Assembly (NCBI GenBank): GCA_013205365.1
Contig: JABMNC010000044.1
Span: 1 to 33,289, forward strand
Direction of reading: 5' to 3'
DNA length: 33,289 nt
Source of the DNA: Cryomorphaceae bacterium
GTDB taxonomy: Bacteria; Bacteroidota; Bacteroidia; Flavobacteriales; Schleiferiaceae
The position numbers and the translations under genes were made by a program. Of the stretch, positions 18,125 to 27,737 are shown piece after piece (within the stretch, counting starts at the first letter, position 1; the number at the start of each line of letters is the position of its first letter). The notes under the pieces are model-generated. The model did not search any database. It was not told where the DNA came from and saw nothing but the letters and a program-made list of their open reading frames with translations.

Positions 18125-19239
18125 AAAGCACTCCATTTGCTTCGATTGAAGAAGCGCTCGACGACCTAAGGGCCGGCAAGATGATTATTGTCGTTGACGA
18201 CGAAGACCGCGAAAACGAGGGCGACCTCGTGGCCTTGGCAGAGGGAGTAAGCCCCAAAACCATAAATTTTATGGCCACGCACGCACGAGGCCTCATCTGT
18301 GTTCCACTTGTGGACCAACGCTGCGACGAGCTCGACCTACATGCCATGGTTCAGCGCAATACAGACCCCCACGAGACCGCATTTACCGTGAGCGTAGACC
18401 TTGAAGGCCATGGAGTTAGTACTGGAATCTCGGCCCAAGATCGCGCAAAAACCATCAATGCTCTGGCCAATCCCAATACGGTCGCTGTGGACTTTCGCAG
18501 ACCGGGGCACATCTTCCCACTGCGTGCTCGTCCTGGAGGCGTGCTTCGCCGCGCAGGGCATACCGAAGCGGCCATTGACCTGGCTCGTCTTGCAGGAAGT
18601 CGTGCGGCAGGAGTTATTGTAGAAATCATGAACGAAGACGGGAGCATGTCTCGGCTTCCCGAGCTCGAGGTAATGGCGGCGAAGCACGATCTGCGCATCA
18701 TTAGTATCGAGCAGCTGATTCGCTACCGCATGGAACGGGATCGTCTTGTTCACGAACTGCAGTCCTACCGTCTTGAAAGCCCCTACGGACCTTGGGAGGT
18801 GCGAATTTATGGGCAGTCCACCTCGGACCAACGGCATGCGAGCTTCAGCTTCGGCACTTGGCATGAGCAAGACGATGTTTTGGTCCGCATGCAGAGCGGG
18901 CCCTTCGGCAGCTCCCCATGGCTGCACTTTGAGGCATCCGAGGGCAGCAATTCGCTTCACTTCGAGGCGTCTATGAAAAAAATTGCTGAGTGTGGATCGG
19001 GCTGCATCGTCTGCCTAAACCAGCGCGGACTTGCACCTGATTGGACGCAATGGAACCCCTCGTCGCCCCCGACTGCGGCTCGATCCATGGGCCAAGACCC
19101 ACTCGACTACGGAGTCGGCGCTCAAATTCTCCACGGCTTGGGCCTTCGAAGGGTTGTGCTTCTCACGCAGAATCCTATGCGTCGAGTTGGAATTGACGGC
19201 TATGGCCTGCAAATAGTGAGCAACGAAAGCCTCTACTAG
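18121..19239 (+). CDS. ribB: 3,4-dihydroxy-2-butanone-4-phosphate synthase with degenerate C-terminal GTP cyclohydrolase II-like domain
   Basis: [41 protein letters not shown]...[14 protein letters not shown]...[26 protein letters not shown]...[30 protein letters not shown]...[18 protein letters not shown]. Residual RibA tail [38 protein letters not shown]. The track start at 17902 is a read-through extension. Confidence 0.95.
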   Translation: [372 protein letters not shown]

Positions 19240-22200
19240 TTCTTTTTTGGGCCTTGCAGCAGTTGACGCCAAGAGGCGCCACTTTGCTCATAACGGATTC
19301 CGATGCCCTGTCGCTGGCTTCCTACCACCCCAGTTTGTAGCATTTGGTTGTTTTTGTTCTGGTAAGCCTTGGTGGACCATCGACCGTCTTCAGACAGCTG
19401 GTACCGAATTTCAATATCTCCCAAACCAATGCTTGGCTGCGATTGGCCTATGGGTATGCCCCACTCCGTTTGAATGCTGAGGCGATCATCCAAAAAGCTC
19501 CTGCCAATACTTGCTTCCATCTCGCGCTGAGCGGCGGCGCTGTTGCTCGAATAGGCTAGGTTTACATCCCAATCTGCTCCTAATCCTTGGGTCACAAAAT
19601 TGCTGAATTGGGAGGCTAGTACCTGCGTGGTGTTGCTTTCAACGGCTTGCATACCTTGAGCTGACAGGGGTGAAGAACCCAACCAAAATGAACTAATAGT
19701 CAACAAACTAAGTACTTGAGTAGTCCGCTCGTCGGAATAGCTCAATCGGCTTGCCAAAGCGGCTTGCGCGATTTCTCCTGCATTGGGCATTCCAATGTCA
19801 AAGGCGAGCTGGGGCTGAAAAAGCGGACCCGTTGCCGTCAGGCGCACGTCCAGGTTTTGCCGACCCGCATCAGGCAGCGAGAGGTAGTCCTTGACGTCAG
19901 CTCGAGTGCGGTAGAGTGCAGATAGGTTCATTTGAGCCGCGTAGGGGTCGCCGGACCACCGAATGGTTCCTCCCGTAACCAAACTAAAGGGTTTGTTGAT
20001 TAGGTTGCCGAGGGTAAACAAATAGGTTCCCCGGTCCATGGTCAGGTTGCCTCGAAGCATCATGTCGCCCACCCAGGGAACGTCTAGGGATATTGGGCCG
20101 GTTCCGCGGGCCTCGATAACGTCGCCAAGCGTTTCATCAAGGATCAATTGAGCCAAGATATCCTGGGTCACCTCGAGGTCAAGGTGAAGGTCAAACTTGA
20201 AATCCTCGGTGTTACGCTGCCGCGGCTTGAGGGGCTCGGCTCGACTGCGGAAAGTTAAAAACTTTACCTCTTCAAGCGAAACGGGCGCATCCAAGGGGAG
20301 TACGAAAACTGAGGAATCGACCGATTTAGCACTGACATTCATGCGAAGGGACGAGGCGCTTCCCTTGAGGTCTCCAGTACCCGAAGCCACCACATACCCA
20401 TAAAAATCTGCCTTGGGACTAGGCGGTAAATCCATAACCACCATTCCCTCGGTCTTGAACCTTAAATCAATAAATTGCTGCGCTTCAAAATTGAGATTGA
20501 CCGAAACTTCTGCGGAACCTACTCCCCGATGGTCGGCAAACCGGCTTGGTCCCATCTTAAGGGACTTTTGCCCCAAAACCCAAGGAGCCGTGCCGCGCAA
20601 GCCAAGACCCAAAGCGGGAATAGTCAAGCCAGCGTTGGTCCAAAATCCGCTCCCCTCCCACCGTATGTCCGAAAAATTAGACTGTGCGGAGCATTGTGCC
20701 CGTCCCTTAATTCGACCATCAAGCGCATTTATCGCTCCGTCGGCAAAGGGCCTTGCCCAGCGCACCGGAATGCTAATTTGCTCGCTGACCGCCTCTAGGC
20801 CATTGACGCCGTAGCTGCCATTAACGTGCAAAATTGCCGTATCTCCATGGTCCCAGCGGAGGCTCAAATCGGCAGCCTCCCGGTCGGGAACAAAATCAAG
20901 ACCAAGCGAAACCCCTCCCAAGGGCTGCTGCTTCATGCTGAGGTTTTCTGATTGAAGTCCGCCCGAGACCGCCCAGCCAGCCTGCCGGTTCATGAACTTG
21001 GCATCAATCGAGACCGAACCACCGAATTCAAACTGCTCAAGGCCCGCAACCTTGGTCCAGAAGGGCAGATTGAGCCCGCGCGCGCGGAGCCTTAAAAACT
21101 CTCCCTCGATGGGGCTCCAGGCCCCGTCCAAAGCCAATTGCCCCTCTGAACAGTTCCAAAAAAGCGCCTCGTCTAGGGCCACGCGCCCCTTGTTAAAATC
21201 ATAGGAAAATCGGTCTGCGCCCTGCAAAATTCCGTGAATTCGCAGGCTGTCGCCGTCCTCAGGTTTGTACCACGCGTCACCGTATCCGTCGACCAAGCGG
21301 CCGTTCCACTTGCTTCCGTAGGGCCAAATCTGCATTTGAGCCTCAAATTCTCCACCCCGCGGGTGGTTTGCTAGGCCCGTCAACTGAACTTTTAGGCTGT
21401 CTCCTGGTCGAGCAATCAAAACAGCCTCCGCCTTCTCGGGACCGTCCCAAGTAAGTTCGTGGCGGACCATGGACGCATTGGCCAGATAGTCCCATCGGCC
21501 GATTTGGCCCTTATCGAGGTACTTAGCCGAGCCGCGGGTAAATTGCTCGCTGTTCTCCAGGTGAACCTCCAGCGAGGGCCCCAATGCATCCAATTTCTTC
21601 AGGCCAAGGGAATCTAGTATCTGCAGTTTGCCCGCTACGAGTTGGGATGCTAAATCCGAACTACTTGAGGCCCCAAAGTTCCATTGGTCCGGGCTGCGCT
21701 TGAACATGGCCTTAAGCTGGTAGTCCCCCCACGAAGCCTCAATATTCCATGCATTGCTTGACTGAGTCGCCTTGAACCGAGCTACCGTTGCCAGGCTGTC
21801 TTCTGCAGAAGCGACTAGGGCATTGGGCTCTAAAGCCGACCAAAGTGCCCTAACCCGGTGCACTGAAGGGAGGTCCTCAAGGGGTTTTAAAGGGCTTAAG
21901 GGCAACCACAAAAGTGCAACAGACCGCAGGCCGTAGTCGCCTTGAGCCTCGATTCTGCCGTAAGTCGACTCCTCCACGAGGGCTCGCCACCGGCTGCTTG
22001 TTCCGCTCAAATCAATCGAAGTAAACTGCGCTCTTTGCTCCAACCATCGAGCATTCAGGTTTTTGCCTTGGACCGTCCAGTTCGAATCGGAATAGTTGGC
22101 CTCGAGGCCCCCGTGAAGCAGCCACTGGCTGCGGTCGGGCTGCTTGGTCGAATCAGCCCTCAAAGTAGCTTTAACCGAACCGTCGCGCTCGCTGGCCCGC

Positions 22201-23051
22201 AGGGCGAGGCCCGGAGCCCTAAGCTCGAGCTCGTGGACTAATTCGCCCCATCGTCCCTGAGCATGCGCCTCAAACTGACCCCATTGCAAGCGCTGCTCGG
22301 GCATTTTCCATTCGTTCTTGCTCTGGTAGGCATTTAAAACAACCGCATTCGATGAGTCGTCCGATACCGCTATGCGAATTGCCTTGGGCGAATAATTCAC
22401 TTCGGCCAAAAGGTTGGACCAGCGTACTTCGGCTTCTGCGGCGTCAGAATCCATGCGAATCTTGGCCTCAATAAGACTAGCGCCAGGCAGATCAAGTCCC
22501 AGGCTCGCGTCAAGTCCCAGAGAATTCGAGGCCCAAACCAGCTGCTTAATGCGGAGCTTAGAGGGGGCAATCAAAGTGTCTCCCTGAACGTCGCGCGCCC
22601 AAAAACCCAGCTCTACCTCACCAATCTCGCAGGAAAAGACCGAGGTACTGGAGTCTGAGGGGTCGGTCCAGGGACTGAACCAGTCCAGCCACTTGGAGTC
22701 AGGAATACCACTAACCACTAAGGAATCCAGAATGAGTCGGTCTGCATAAAGTCTTCCCTTGCGCCATCCCAGGCCCGTGAGTTCGGCACTGCCCAAGAAC
22801 AAGCCCTCCTCGGCCCGATGAATGCGTAATCCATTAATCTCAATTCCTCGCAACGGCTTCCAGGTAATGGAGCGGAACTCCATGCGAGCAGAGTCCGCCA
22901 AAGGATTGGCCTCAAGGTAGCCTCGGACCCATTTTTCTGCTGGGCGGCTGATCCAAACAGGGTTGAGCGCGAGCATGGCAAGGGTCAGGCCCAATACACC
23001 TATTAGACCAGCGAGAGTCCAAAGTGAAATTTTAACAATGCGCACAGCCAT
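19236..23051 (-). CDS. TamB-like translocation/assembly module protein (DUF490)
   Basis: 1271 aa, single N-terminal TM (MAVRIVKISLWTLAGLIGVLGLTLAML), long beta-rich body, C-terminal GDMMLRGNLTMDRGTYLFTLGNLINKPFSLVTGGTIRWSGDPYAAQMNLSALYRTRADVKDYL...LDVRLTATGPLFQPQLAFDIGMP. Confidence 0.92.
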   Translation of the reverse strand: MAVRIVKISLWTLAGLIGVLGLTLAMLALNPVWISRPAEKWVRGYLEANPLADSARMEFRSITWKPLRGIEINGLRIHRAEEGLFLGSAELTGLGWRKGRLYADRLILDSLVVSGIPDSKWLDWFSPWTDPSDSSTSVFSCEIGEVELGFWARDVQGDTLIAPSKLRIKQLVWASNSLGLDASLGLDLPGASLIEAKIRMDSDAAEAEVRWSNLLAEVNYSPKAIRIAVSDDSSNAVVLNAYQSKNEWKMPEQRLQWGQFEAHAQGRWGELVHELELRAPGLALRASERDGSVKATLRADSTKQPDRSQWLLHGGLEANYSDSNWTVQGKNLNARWLEQRAQFTSIDLSGTSSRWRALVEESTYGRIEAQGDYGLRSVALLWLPLSPLKPLEDLPSVHRVRALWSALEPNALVASAEDSLATVARFKATQSSNAWNIEASWGDYQLKAMFKRSPDQWNFGASSSSDLASQLVAGKLQILDSLGLKKLDALGPSLEVHLENSEQFTRGSAKYLDKGQIGRWDYLANASMVRHELTWDGPEKAEAVLIARPGDSLKVQLTGLANHPRGGEFEAQMQIWPYGSKWNGRLVDGYGDAWYKPEDGDSLRIHGILQGADRFSYDFNKGRVALDEALFWNCSEGQLALDGAWSPIEGEFLRLRARGLNLPFWTKVAGLEQFEFGGSVSIDAKFMNRQAGWAVSGGLQSENLSMKQQPLGGVSLGLDFVPDREAADLSLRWDHGDTAILHVNGSYGVNGLEAVSEQISIPVRWARPFADGAINALDGRIKGRAQCSAQSNFSDIRWEGSGFWTNAGLTIPALGLGLRGTAPWVLGQKSLKMGPSRFADHRGVGSAEVSVNLNFEAQQFIDLRFKTEGMVVMDLPPSPKADFYGYVVASGTGDLKGSASSLRMNVSAKSVDSSVFVLPLDAPVSLEEVKFLTFRSRAEPLKPRQRNTEDFKFDLHLDLEVTQDILAQLILDETLGDVIEARGTGPISLDVPWVGDMMLRGNLTMDRGTYLFTLGNLINKPFSLVTGGTIRWSGDPYAAQMNLSALYRTRADVKDYLSLPDAGRQNLDVRLTATGPLFQPQLAFDIGMPNAGEIAQAALASRLSYSDERTTQVLSLLTISSFWLGSSPLSAQGMQAVESNTTQVLASQFSNFVTQGLGADWDVNLAYSSNSAAAQREMEASIGRSFLDDRLSIQTEWGIPIGQSQPSIGLGDIEIRYQLSEDGRWSTKAYQNKNNQMLQTGVVGSQRQGIGIRYEQSGASWRQLLQGPKKN

Positions 23052-23081
23052 GCCGTGAAGTTACGGACCTAATTTTGTGCC

Positions 23082-24125
23082 ATGGCCGGCAATGAACCCC
23101 TAATACTCTCTATCGAAAGCAGCTGCGACGACAGCGCTGCGGCAGTTCTTCGGGGTCAGAGGGTATTGTCCAATGTTGTCTACGGCCAATCCGTGCACGA
23201 GCAGTTCGGCGGAGTCGTTCCTGAACTCGCATCCCGAGCGCACAGCCTTATGGCAGTCCCAACCGTACGGGCGGCGATGGAGCAGGCTGGAATTGCCTAC
23301 AGTGACCTCGATGCGGTTGCAGCCACCGAGGGGCCAGGGCTCTTGGGATCCCTACTTGTCGGCCACGGAATGGCCAAATCACTGGCCATGTCGCTTGAAA
23401 TTCCCTTCATTGGCGTCAACCACATTCAAGCCCACGTTCTTGCGCACAGCCTAATAGAACCGCGCGTTCAAGAGAATCCGCTTCAGGGCTTCCCTTTTTT
23501 GGCATTGGTCGTGTCGGGCGGACACACTCAGCTTTTTGACGTGCGATCCGCCTTTGATTTTGTGCTTTTGGGCGGAACCCTTGACGATGCCGTCGGTGAG
23601 GCATTCGACAAAACTGCCAAAAACCTTGGTCTTCCCTACCCCGGCGGGCCCGAGGTGGATCGGCTCGCGGAACTGGGCGACCCCAGCACCTTTGTTTTTG
23701 CCAAAATGCAGACCGCCGGGCTCAATTTTAGCTACAGCGGACTCAAAACCAGCATTCTTTACAGTATTCAAAAGGAACTGCGCAGCAACCCCGACACCCT
23801 GAAGGACCAACTCAATGATTGGTGCGCGTCGGCTCGGCAAACCCTGATTCAACCCTTGCTCGAACGGCTCGACCGCGCGCTTGGCCCTGAGCATCAATTT
23901 GTGGTACTGGCCGGCGGAGTCGCCGCCAATTCCTTGCTGCGCCGTGAAGCAAAAGCCTGGGCAGCCCGACGGGGAGTTCCCATAGGCATTCCACCCCTTA
24001 GCTATGCCACCGACAACGCCGCAATGATTGGAGCGGTCGCCTACTACGCCTATCAATCAGGGCGTTTTAGTTCCCTCAATGAAGCCGCCAGCGCAAGGCT
24101 AGAAGTACCTTCGCTTGATGAATGA
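23082..24125 (+). CDS. tsaD: tRNA N6-adenosine threonylcarbamoyltransferase
   Basis: LILSIESSCDDSAAAVL...QSVHEQFGGVVPELASRAH...AATEGPGLLGSLLVGHGMAKSLA...GVNHIQAHVLAH...LALVVSGGHTQLF...FSYSGLKTSIL...LAGGVAANSLLRREA...SYATDNAAMIGAVAYY. Confidence 0.98.
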   Translation: MAGNEPLILSIESSCDDSAAAVLRGQRVLSNVVYGQSVHEQFGGVVPELASRAHSLMAVPTVRAAMEQAGIAYSDLDAVAATEGPGLLGSLLVGHGMAKSLAMSLEIPFIGVNHIQAHVLAHSLIEPRVQENPLQGFPFLALVVSGGHTQLFDVRSAFDFVLLGGTLDDAVGEAFDKTAKNLGLPYPGGPEVDRLAELGDPSTFVFAKMQTAGLNFSYSGLKTSILYSIQKELRSNPDTLKDQLNDWCASARQTLIQPLLERLDRALGPEHQFVVLAGGVAANSLLRREAKAWAARRGVPIGIPPLSYATDNAAMIGAVAYYAYQSGRFSSLNEAASARLEVPSLDE

Positions 24126-24570
24126 TGCACCAAATCGCAGCCCAAGCCGCAGCTTAGGTCGCACCGAATTGGTGGACTTGCCGCAGCTCCCATGGCTTGG
24201 TGCCAACGCAGTCATCGACAGCGGGGCCTACCACTGTGCCATTCACTGCATCAATTTTCACCTAGACGGCGATGCGCTGCTGGTTACCTGGCAGGGCGGG
24301 ACGGTCACGCGGCATGAGCAGTTTCGTAAGGTGACGGTAAAATCCAGTTTTGGTGACAAGCAAGAACGCTACCTAATTTACTTACAGCTTCGCGTTTATG
24401 GCGAAGATTTTAACCAAGAGTTCAGCCTATCGGACCGCTCTCGCATGCGGAATCCTTTGCTTCTAGGGCGAACCTTTTTGAAGCGCGGATTTATAGTGAA
24501 CGTGCGGCGGCGAAACTCCTCAGCGAAGTACCTTTCGCGAACCATCCCACCAAGTCCTGCCGCTCCATGA
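24118..24570 (+). CDS. Retropepsin-like ATP-dependent zinc protease family protein (RimB-like)
   Basis: [49 protein letters not shown]...[51 protein letters not shown] active-site motif and LLGRxFL motif; directly upstream of rimK. Confidence 0.85.
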   Translation: MNDAPNRSPSRSLGRTELVDLPQLPWLGANAVIDSGAYHCAIHCINFHLDGDALLVTWQGGTVTRHEQFRKVTVKSSFGDKQERYLIYLQLRVYGEDFNQEFSLSDRSRMRNPLLLGRTFLKRGFIVNVRRRNSSAKYLSRTIPPSPAAP

Positions 24571-25478
24571 TTATACTTATTTTGTCAGCCAACCGCAATC
24601 TTTACTCCACCCGCAGGCTTGTGGAGGCAGCGGAATCCCGCGGACACCAGGTCAAGGTCATGAATATTGGGCGCAGCTATGCCGTTCTTTCTGCCAATGA
24701 ACTCGACATTTACTACGGAGACCACCGAATTGAAGGGGTCGATGCGGTGATTCCAAGAATTGGGGCATCGATAACTATTTATGGCGCTGCAATGCTCCGT
24801 CAGCTCGAGATGAAGCAGGTCTTCACTCCCGTGAGCAGCCTTGCCTTAGTGCGGTCCCGAGACAAGCTTCGCGCCCTGCAGATTCTAGCCAAGGCAGGGG
24901 TGGCCATTCCACGAACCGCCGTTGCCAAGCAGCCCTCTGACGTGGACGCACTGATTAAAGAAGTAGGCGGAGCCCCTCTGGTAGTCAAACTCTTGGAGGG
25001 CACTCAGGGCAAGGGAGTGGTTTTGGCGGAGTCCAAAACAGCTGCGCGAAGCGTAATTGAGGCCTTTTATTCCCTTGACGCCAATATTTTGGTGCAGGAG
25101 TTCATTAAAGAAGCCAAAGGAGCCGACATTCGCGCCATTGTGGTGGGAGGTAAGGTCGTTGCCGCCTACAAACGCCAAGGCCGCGAAGGCGAATTTCGGA
25201 GCAATTTGCACGGAGGCGGTCAGGGAATTCCCATCAAACTCAAGGCAAGCGAGCGCGCCATGGCCGTGAAGGCTGCCAAAGCCCTAGGACTTATGGTCGC
25301 AGGGGTAGACATGCTCCAAAGCGCCCGTGGCCCCTTAATCATGGAGGTCAATTCCTCTCCCGGATTGGGCGGAGTAGAATCCGTCACCGGAATCGACGTG
25401 GCCGGCCACATCATAGACTACATAGCTGCCAACCATCTGCAGTCCAAGGCCCAGTCCAAGGACAAAATCGGAGTCTAA
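24567..25478 (+). CDS. rimK: RimK family ATP-grasp alpha-L-glutamate ligase
   Basis: [33 protein letters not shown]...[57 protein letters not shown]...[17 protein letters not shown]...[27 protein letters not shown]...[20 protein letters not shown]. Confidence 0.95.
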   Translation: MIILILSANRNLYSTRRLVEAAESRGHQVKVMNIGRSYAVLSANELDIYYGDHRIEGVDAVIPRIGASITIYGAAMLRQLEMKQVFTPVSSLALVRSRDKLRALQILAKAGVAIPRTAVAKQPSDVDALIKEVGGAPLVVKLLEGTQGKGVVLAESKTAARSVIEAFYSLDANILVQEFIKEAKGADIRAIVVGGKVVAAYKRQGREGEFRSNLHGGGQGIPIKLKASERAMAVKAAKALGLMVAGVDMLQSARGPLIMEVNSSPGLGGVESVTGIDVAGHIIDYIAANHLQSKAQSKDKIGV

Positions 25479-26189
25479 ATGCACCATTTTTGGGGACTTA
25501 GGCAAGGCCGTAATTTAATTTTAAATGAAGAAGAAAGCCGGCATGCTCGAAGCGTGCTTAGGCTCTCTGACGGCGACCTCGTGAGGGTCCTTGACGGCGA
25601 GGGATCGGCCTGGGACGGTGCGCTTCAGTTCATCAACAAGCGAGACGCAATGGTGGCCAATGCCCTTGAAGTCCCAAACTACGGGGCTGTTTCGGGCTCC
25701 TTTCACCTCTATGTGGCTCCGACCAAAAACCTCGACCGCCTGGAGTGGCTGCTTGAAAAATCCGTAGAAATGGGCATTCATTCCCTGACCCTTTTGGAAT
25801 GCGCCCGTTCGGAGCGAAGGAGGCTCAAACTCGACCGACTGGTACGCGTCATGCAAGCAGCCTGCAAGCAAAGCGGCAAGGGAAGGCTGCCCCTACTCCA
25901 TGGCCCCATTCCCTTTGCGCAAGCATTGGAGAACTGCACCTGCGAGCAAAAAGCCATTGCGGCCTTAATAGACGGAGCGGATTCTCATTTTCTACCGCCA
26001 TTGATCCGCAGCAAACCAGGAGAATCCTGGTCGGTTTTTATTGGCCCCGAGGGAGACTTCAACGAGTCTGAAGTGTCGGCCGCGCAATCAAAGGGATTCG
26101 TCTTAGTGCACTTGGGCCCCCACCGACTGAGGACAGAAACCGCCGGACTTTATGCGGTAGCGGCATTTGCCCAGCGTTTGGTCAGCTAA
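25479..26189 (+). CDS. rsmE: 16S rRNA (uracil1498-N3)-methyltransferase RsmE
   Basis: EEESRHARSVLRLSDGDLVRVLDGEGSAW...LDRLEWLLEKSVEMGIHSLTLLECARSERRRLKLDRL...QAACKQSGKGRLPLL...VFIGPEGDFNESEVSAAQSKGFVLVHLGPHRLRTETAGLYAVAAF. Confidence 0.95.
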   Translation: MHHFWGLRQGRNLILNEEESRHARSVLRLSDGDLVRVLDGEGSAWDGALQFINKRDAMVANALEVPNYGAVSGSFHLYVAPTKNLDRLEWLLEKSVEMGIHSLTLLECARSERRRLKLDRLVRVMQAACKQSGKGRLPLLHGPIPFAQALENCTCEQKAIAALIDGADSHFLPPLIRSKPGESWSVFIGPEGDFNESEVSAAQSKGFVLVHLGPHRLRTETAGLYAVAAFAQRLVS

Positions 26190-27691
26190 AAAACCTCGTC
26201 GAGCCCGCCCAAGGCCTGGGTTTGCACAAAATGCAGCGCTGCCTCCATGGCTTCGTGGGCATAATAGTCGCCGGGGCTAGCCGCATATTCCCGACGGAAT
26301 GATGCCTTCAAGGCCTCAAGCTTGGGGCCTAAGTCGCGGACGCTGCGCTCTGAGGCCTGAACCGCACAAAGCCATTCCATAGCCAGTATGCGCTCAACGT
26401 TCCCCAAAACTTCGTACAGGTCGGTCGCGGCGTTGGCGCCCATGCTCACGTGGTCTTCTTGGCCGGCGCTGCTGTCTATACTGTCGGCACTTGCAGGGGT
26501 AGCACGCTGCTTGTTGCGGCTCACTAGGGCCGCAGCTGCGTACTGCACGATCATAAGGCCACTCTCTACGCCACTGTCCACAGCGAGAAACATGGGAAGT
26601 CCGCGCTTGCCAAGGCAGAGCTGGTTGATGCGGCGCTCGCTTATGCTGCCCCACTCTGCACTGGCAATTTTAACGTAATCAAAGACCAAAGCAAGGGGCT
26701 GGCCGTGAAAATGACCTGCACTAACGCCGTCGCCAGAATCGGTGAAAACCAAGGGATTGTCGGTTACCGAGCAGGACTCGGTTTGAAGTACCCGCAGGGC
26801 ATGGGTCCAAGCGTCTCGGCTGGCTCCGTGAACCTGGGGCATGCAGCGAAACGAGTAGGGATCCTGAACGTGGACTTTGCCGTAGTGCCACCCGGGCGAA
26901 CCATCGGCCCAAGTGCGTACGCTGCGCGCCACCCCTACCTGGCCATGGTGCGGACGCAGAGCATGAACACGTTCCTCAAAGGGCGAGGGCATTCCGTCAT
27001 AGGCAAGTAGGGATGCGGTTCCCACGGCGTCGGCCCAATGCGCTATTGCCGCAGCCTTGATTGCGCTAGCAAAACCAACTGCCTGCATGAACTGGGTTCC
27101 GTTAATGAGCGCAAGACCCTCCTTGGCCTCGAGTACTTGCGGGCTTAAGCCCAATTCCGCCCAAAACTGAGTTGCCAATTTGCGCTGGCCTCGATGGTGC
27201 ACAAAGCCTTCGCCAATCAGGGCAAGCGACAGGTGCGCAAGGGGTGCCAAGTCACCCGAAGCCCCGAGGGATCCCATAATGGGCACCTCCGGTAGGGCGT
27301 CTTCCTTGAGCAGGACGAGCAGCGCATCCAAAAGTTCGGGCCTAACGCCCGAGTGCCCGAGGGCTAGGTTACGCGCCTTGGTAGCGAGCATTAACCGCAC
27401 CATAGCGGGCTCCGCCAAGGGTCCCGACCCTGCCGCATGGCTAATAATTAGGTTGCGTTGAAGCTTTTGAAGGTCCTGCCGCTCCACTGCTATGGTGCAC
27501 AAGGCGCCAAACCCCGTATTTACCCCATAAACGATGCGACCCTCTTCAATTCCGCGGTCCAAAACGAGGCGATTTGCCGCTACGGCTTCTCGGTCAGCGC
27601 GCTCAAGCTGAAGCTGCGCCTGGCCCCTTGCAACGCTCTGCCACTGGCTAAGGGTCCATTCGGCGGTTAGGTTTAGTGCATTCAATGGCAT
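26186..27691 (-). CDS. hutH: Histidine ammonia-lyase (HAL/PAL family)
   Basis: VYGVNTGFGALCTIAVERQDLQKLQRNLIISHAAGSG; MIO-forming motif GSLGASGDLAPLAHLSLALIGEG; KEGLALINGTQFM; VTDNPLVFTDSGDGVSAGHFHGQPLAL. Start placed at ATG 27691; the track start at 27709 is TTG. Confidence 0.93.
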   Translation of the reverse strand: MPLNALNLTAEWTLSQWQSVARGQAQLQLERADREAVAANRLVLDRGIEEGRIVYGVNTGFGALCTIAVERQDLQKLQRNLIISHAAGSGPLAEPAMVRLMLATKARNLALGHSGVRPELLDALLVLLKEDALPEVPIMGSLGASGDLAPLAHLSLALIGEGFVHHRGQRKLATQFWAELGLSPQVLEAKEGLALINGTQFMQAVGFASAIKAAAIAHWADAVGTASLLAYDGMPSPFEERVHALRPHHGQVGVARSVRTWADGSPGWHYGKVHVQDPYSFRCMPQVHGASRDAWTHALRVLQTESCSVTDNPLVFTDSGDGVSAGHFHGQPLALVFDYVKIASAEWGSISERRINQLCLGKRGLPMFLAVDSGVESGLMIVQYAAAALVSRNKQRATPASADSIDSSAGQEDHVSMGANAATDLYEVLGNVERILAMEWLCAVQASERSVRDLGPKLEALKASFRREYAASPGDYYAHEAMEAALHFVQTQALGGLDEVF

Positions 27692-27737
27692 AAGTTTGGG
27701 TTTCAACAAAAGTAGCGCGAGGCGTGTTAGAGTTTTT

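Noticed and set aside
17775-18960. Long antisense ORFs 17775..18347 (190 aa) and 18337..18960 (207 aa)
   Set aside because: They lie wholly opposite the GT2 and ribB genes, show no recognisable domain and fit mirror-frame codon bias.
23451-24056. Antisense ORF of 201 aa opposite tsaD
   Set aside because: Shadow ORF of a strongly conserved gene; low-complexity-like translation without motifs.
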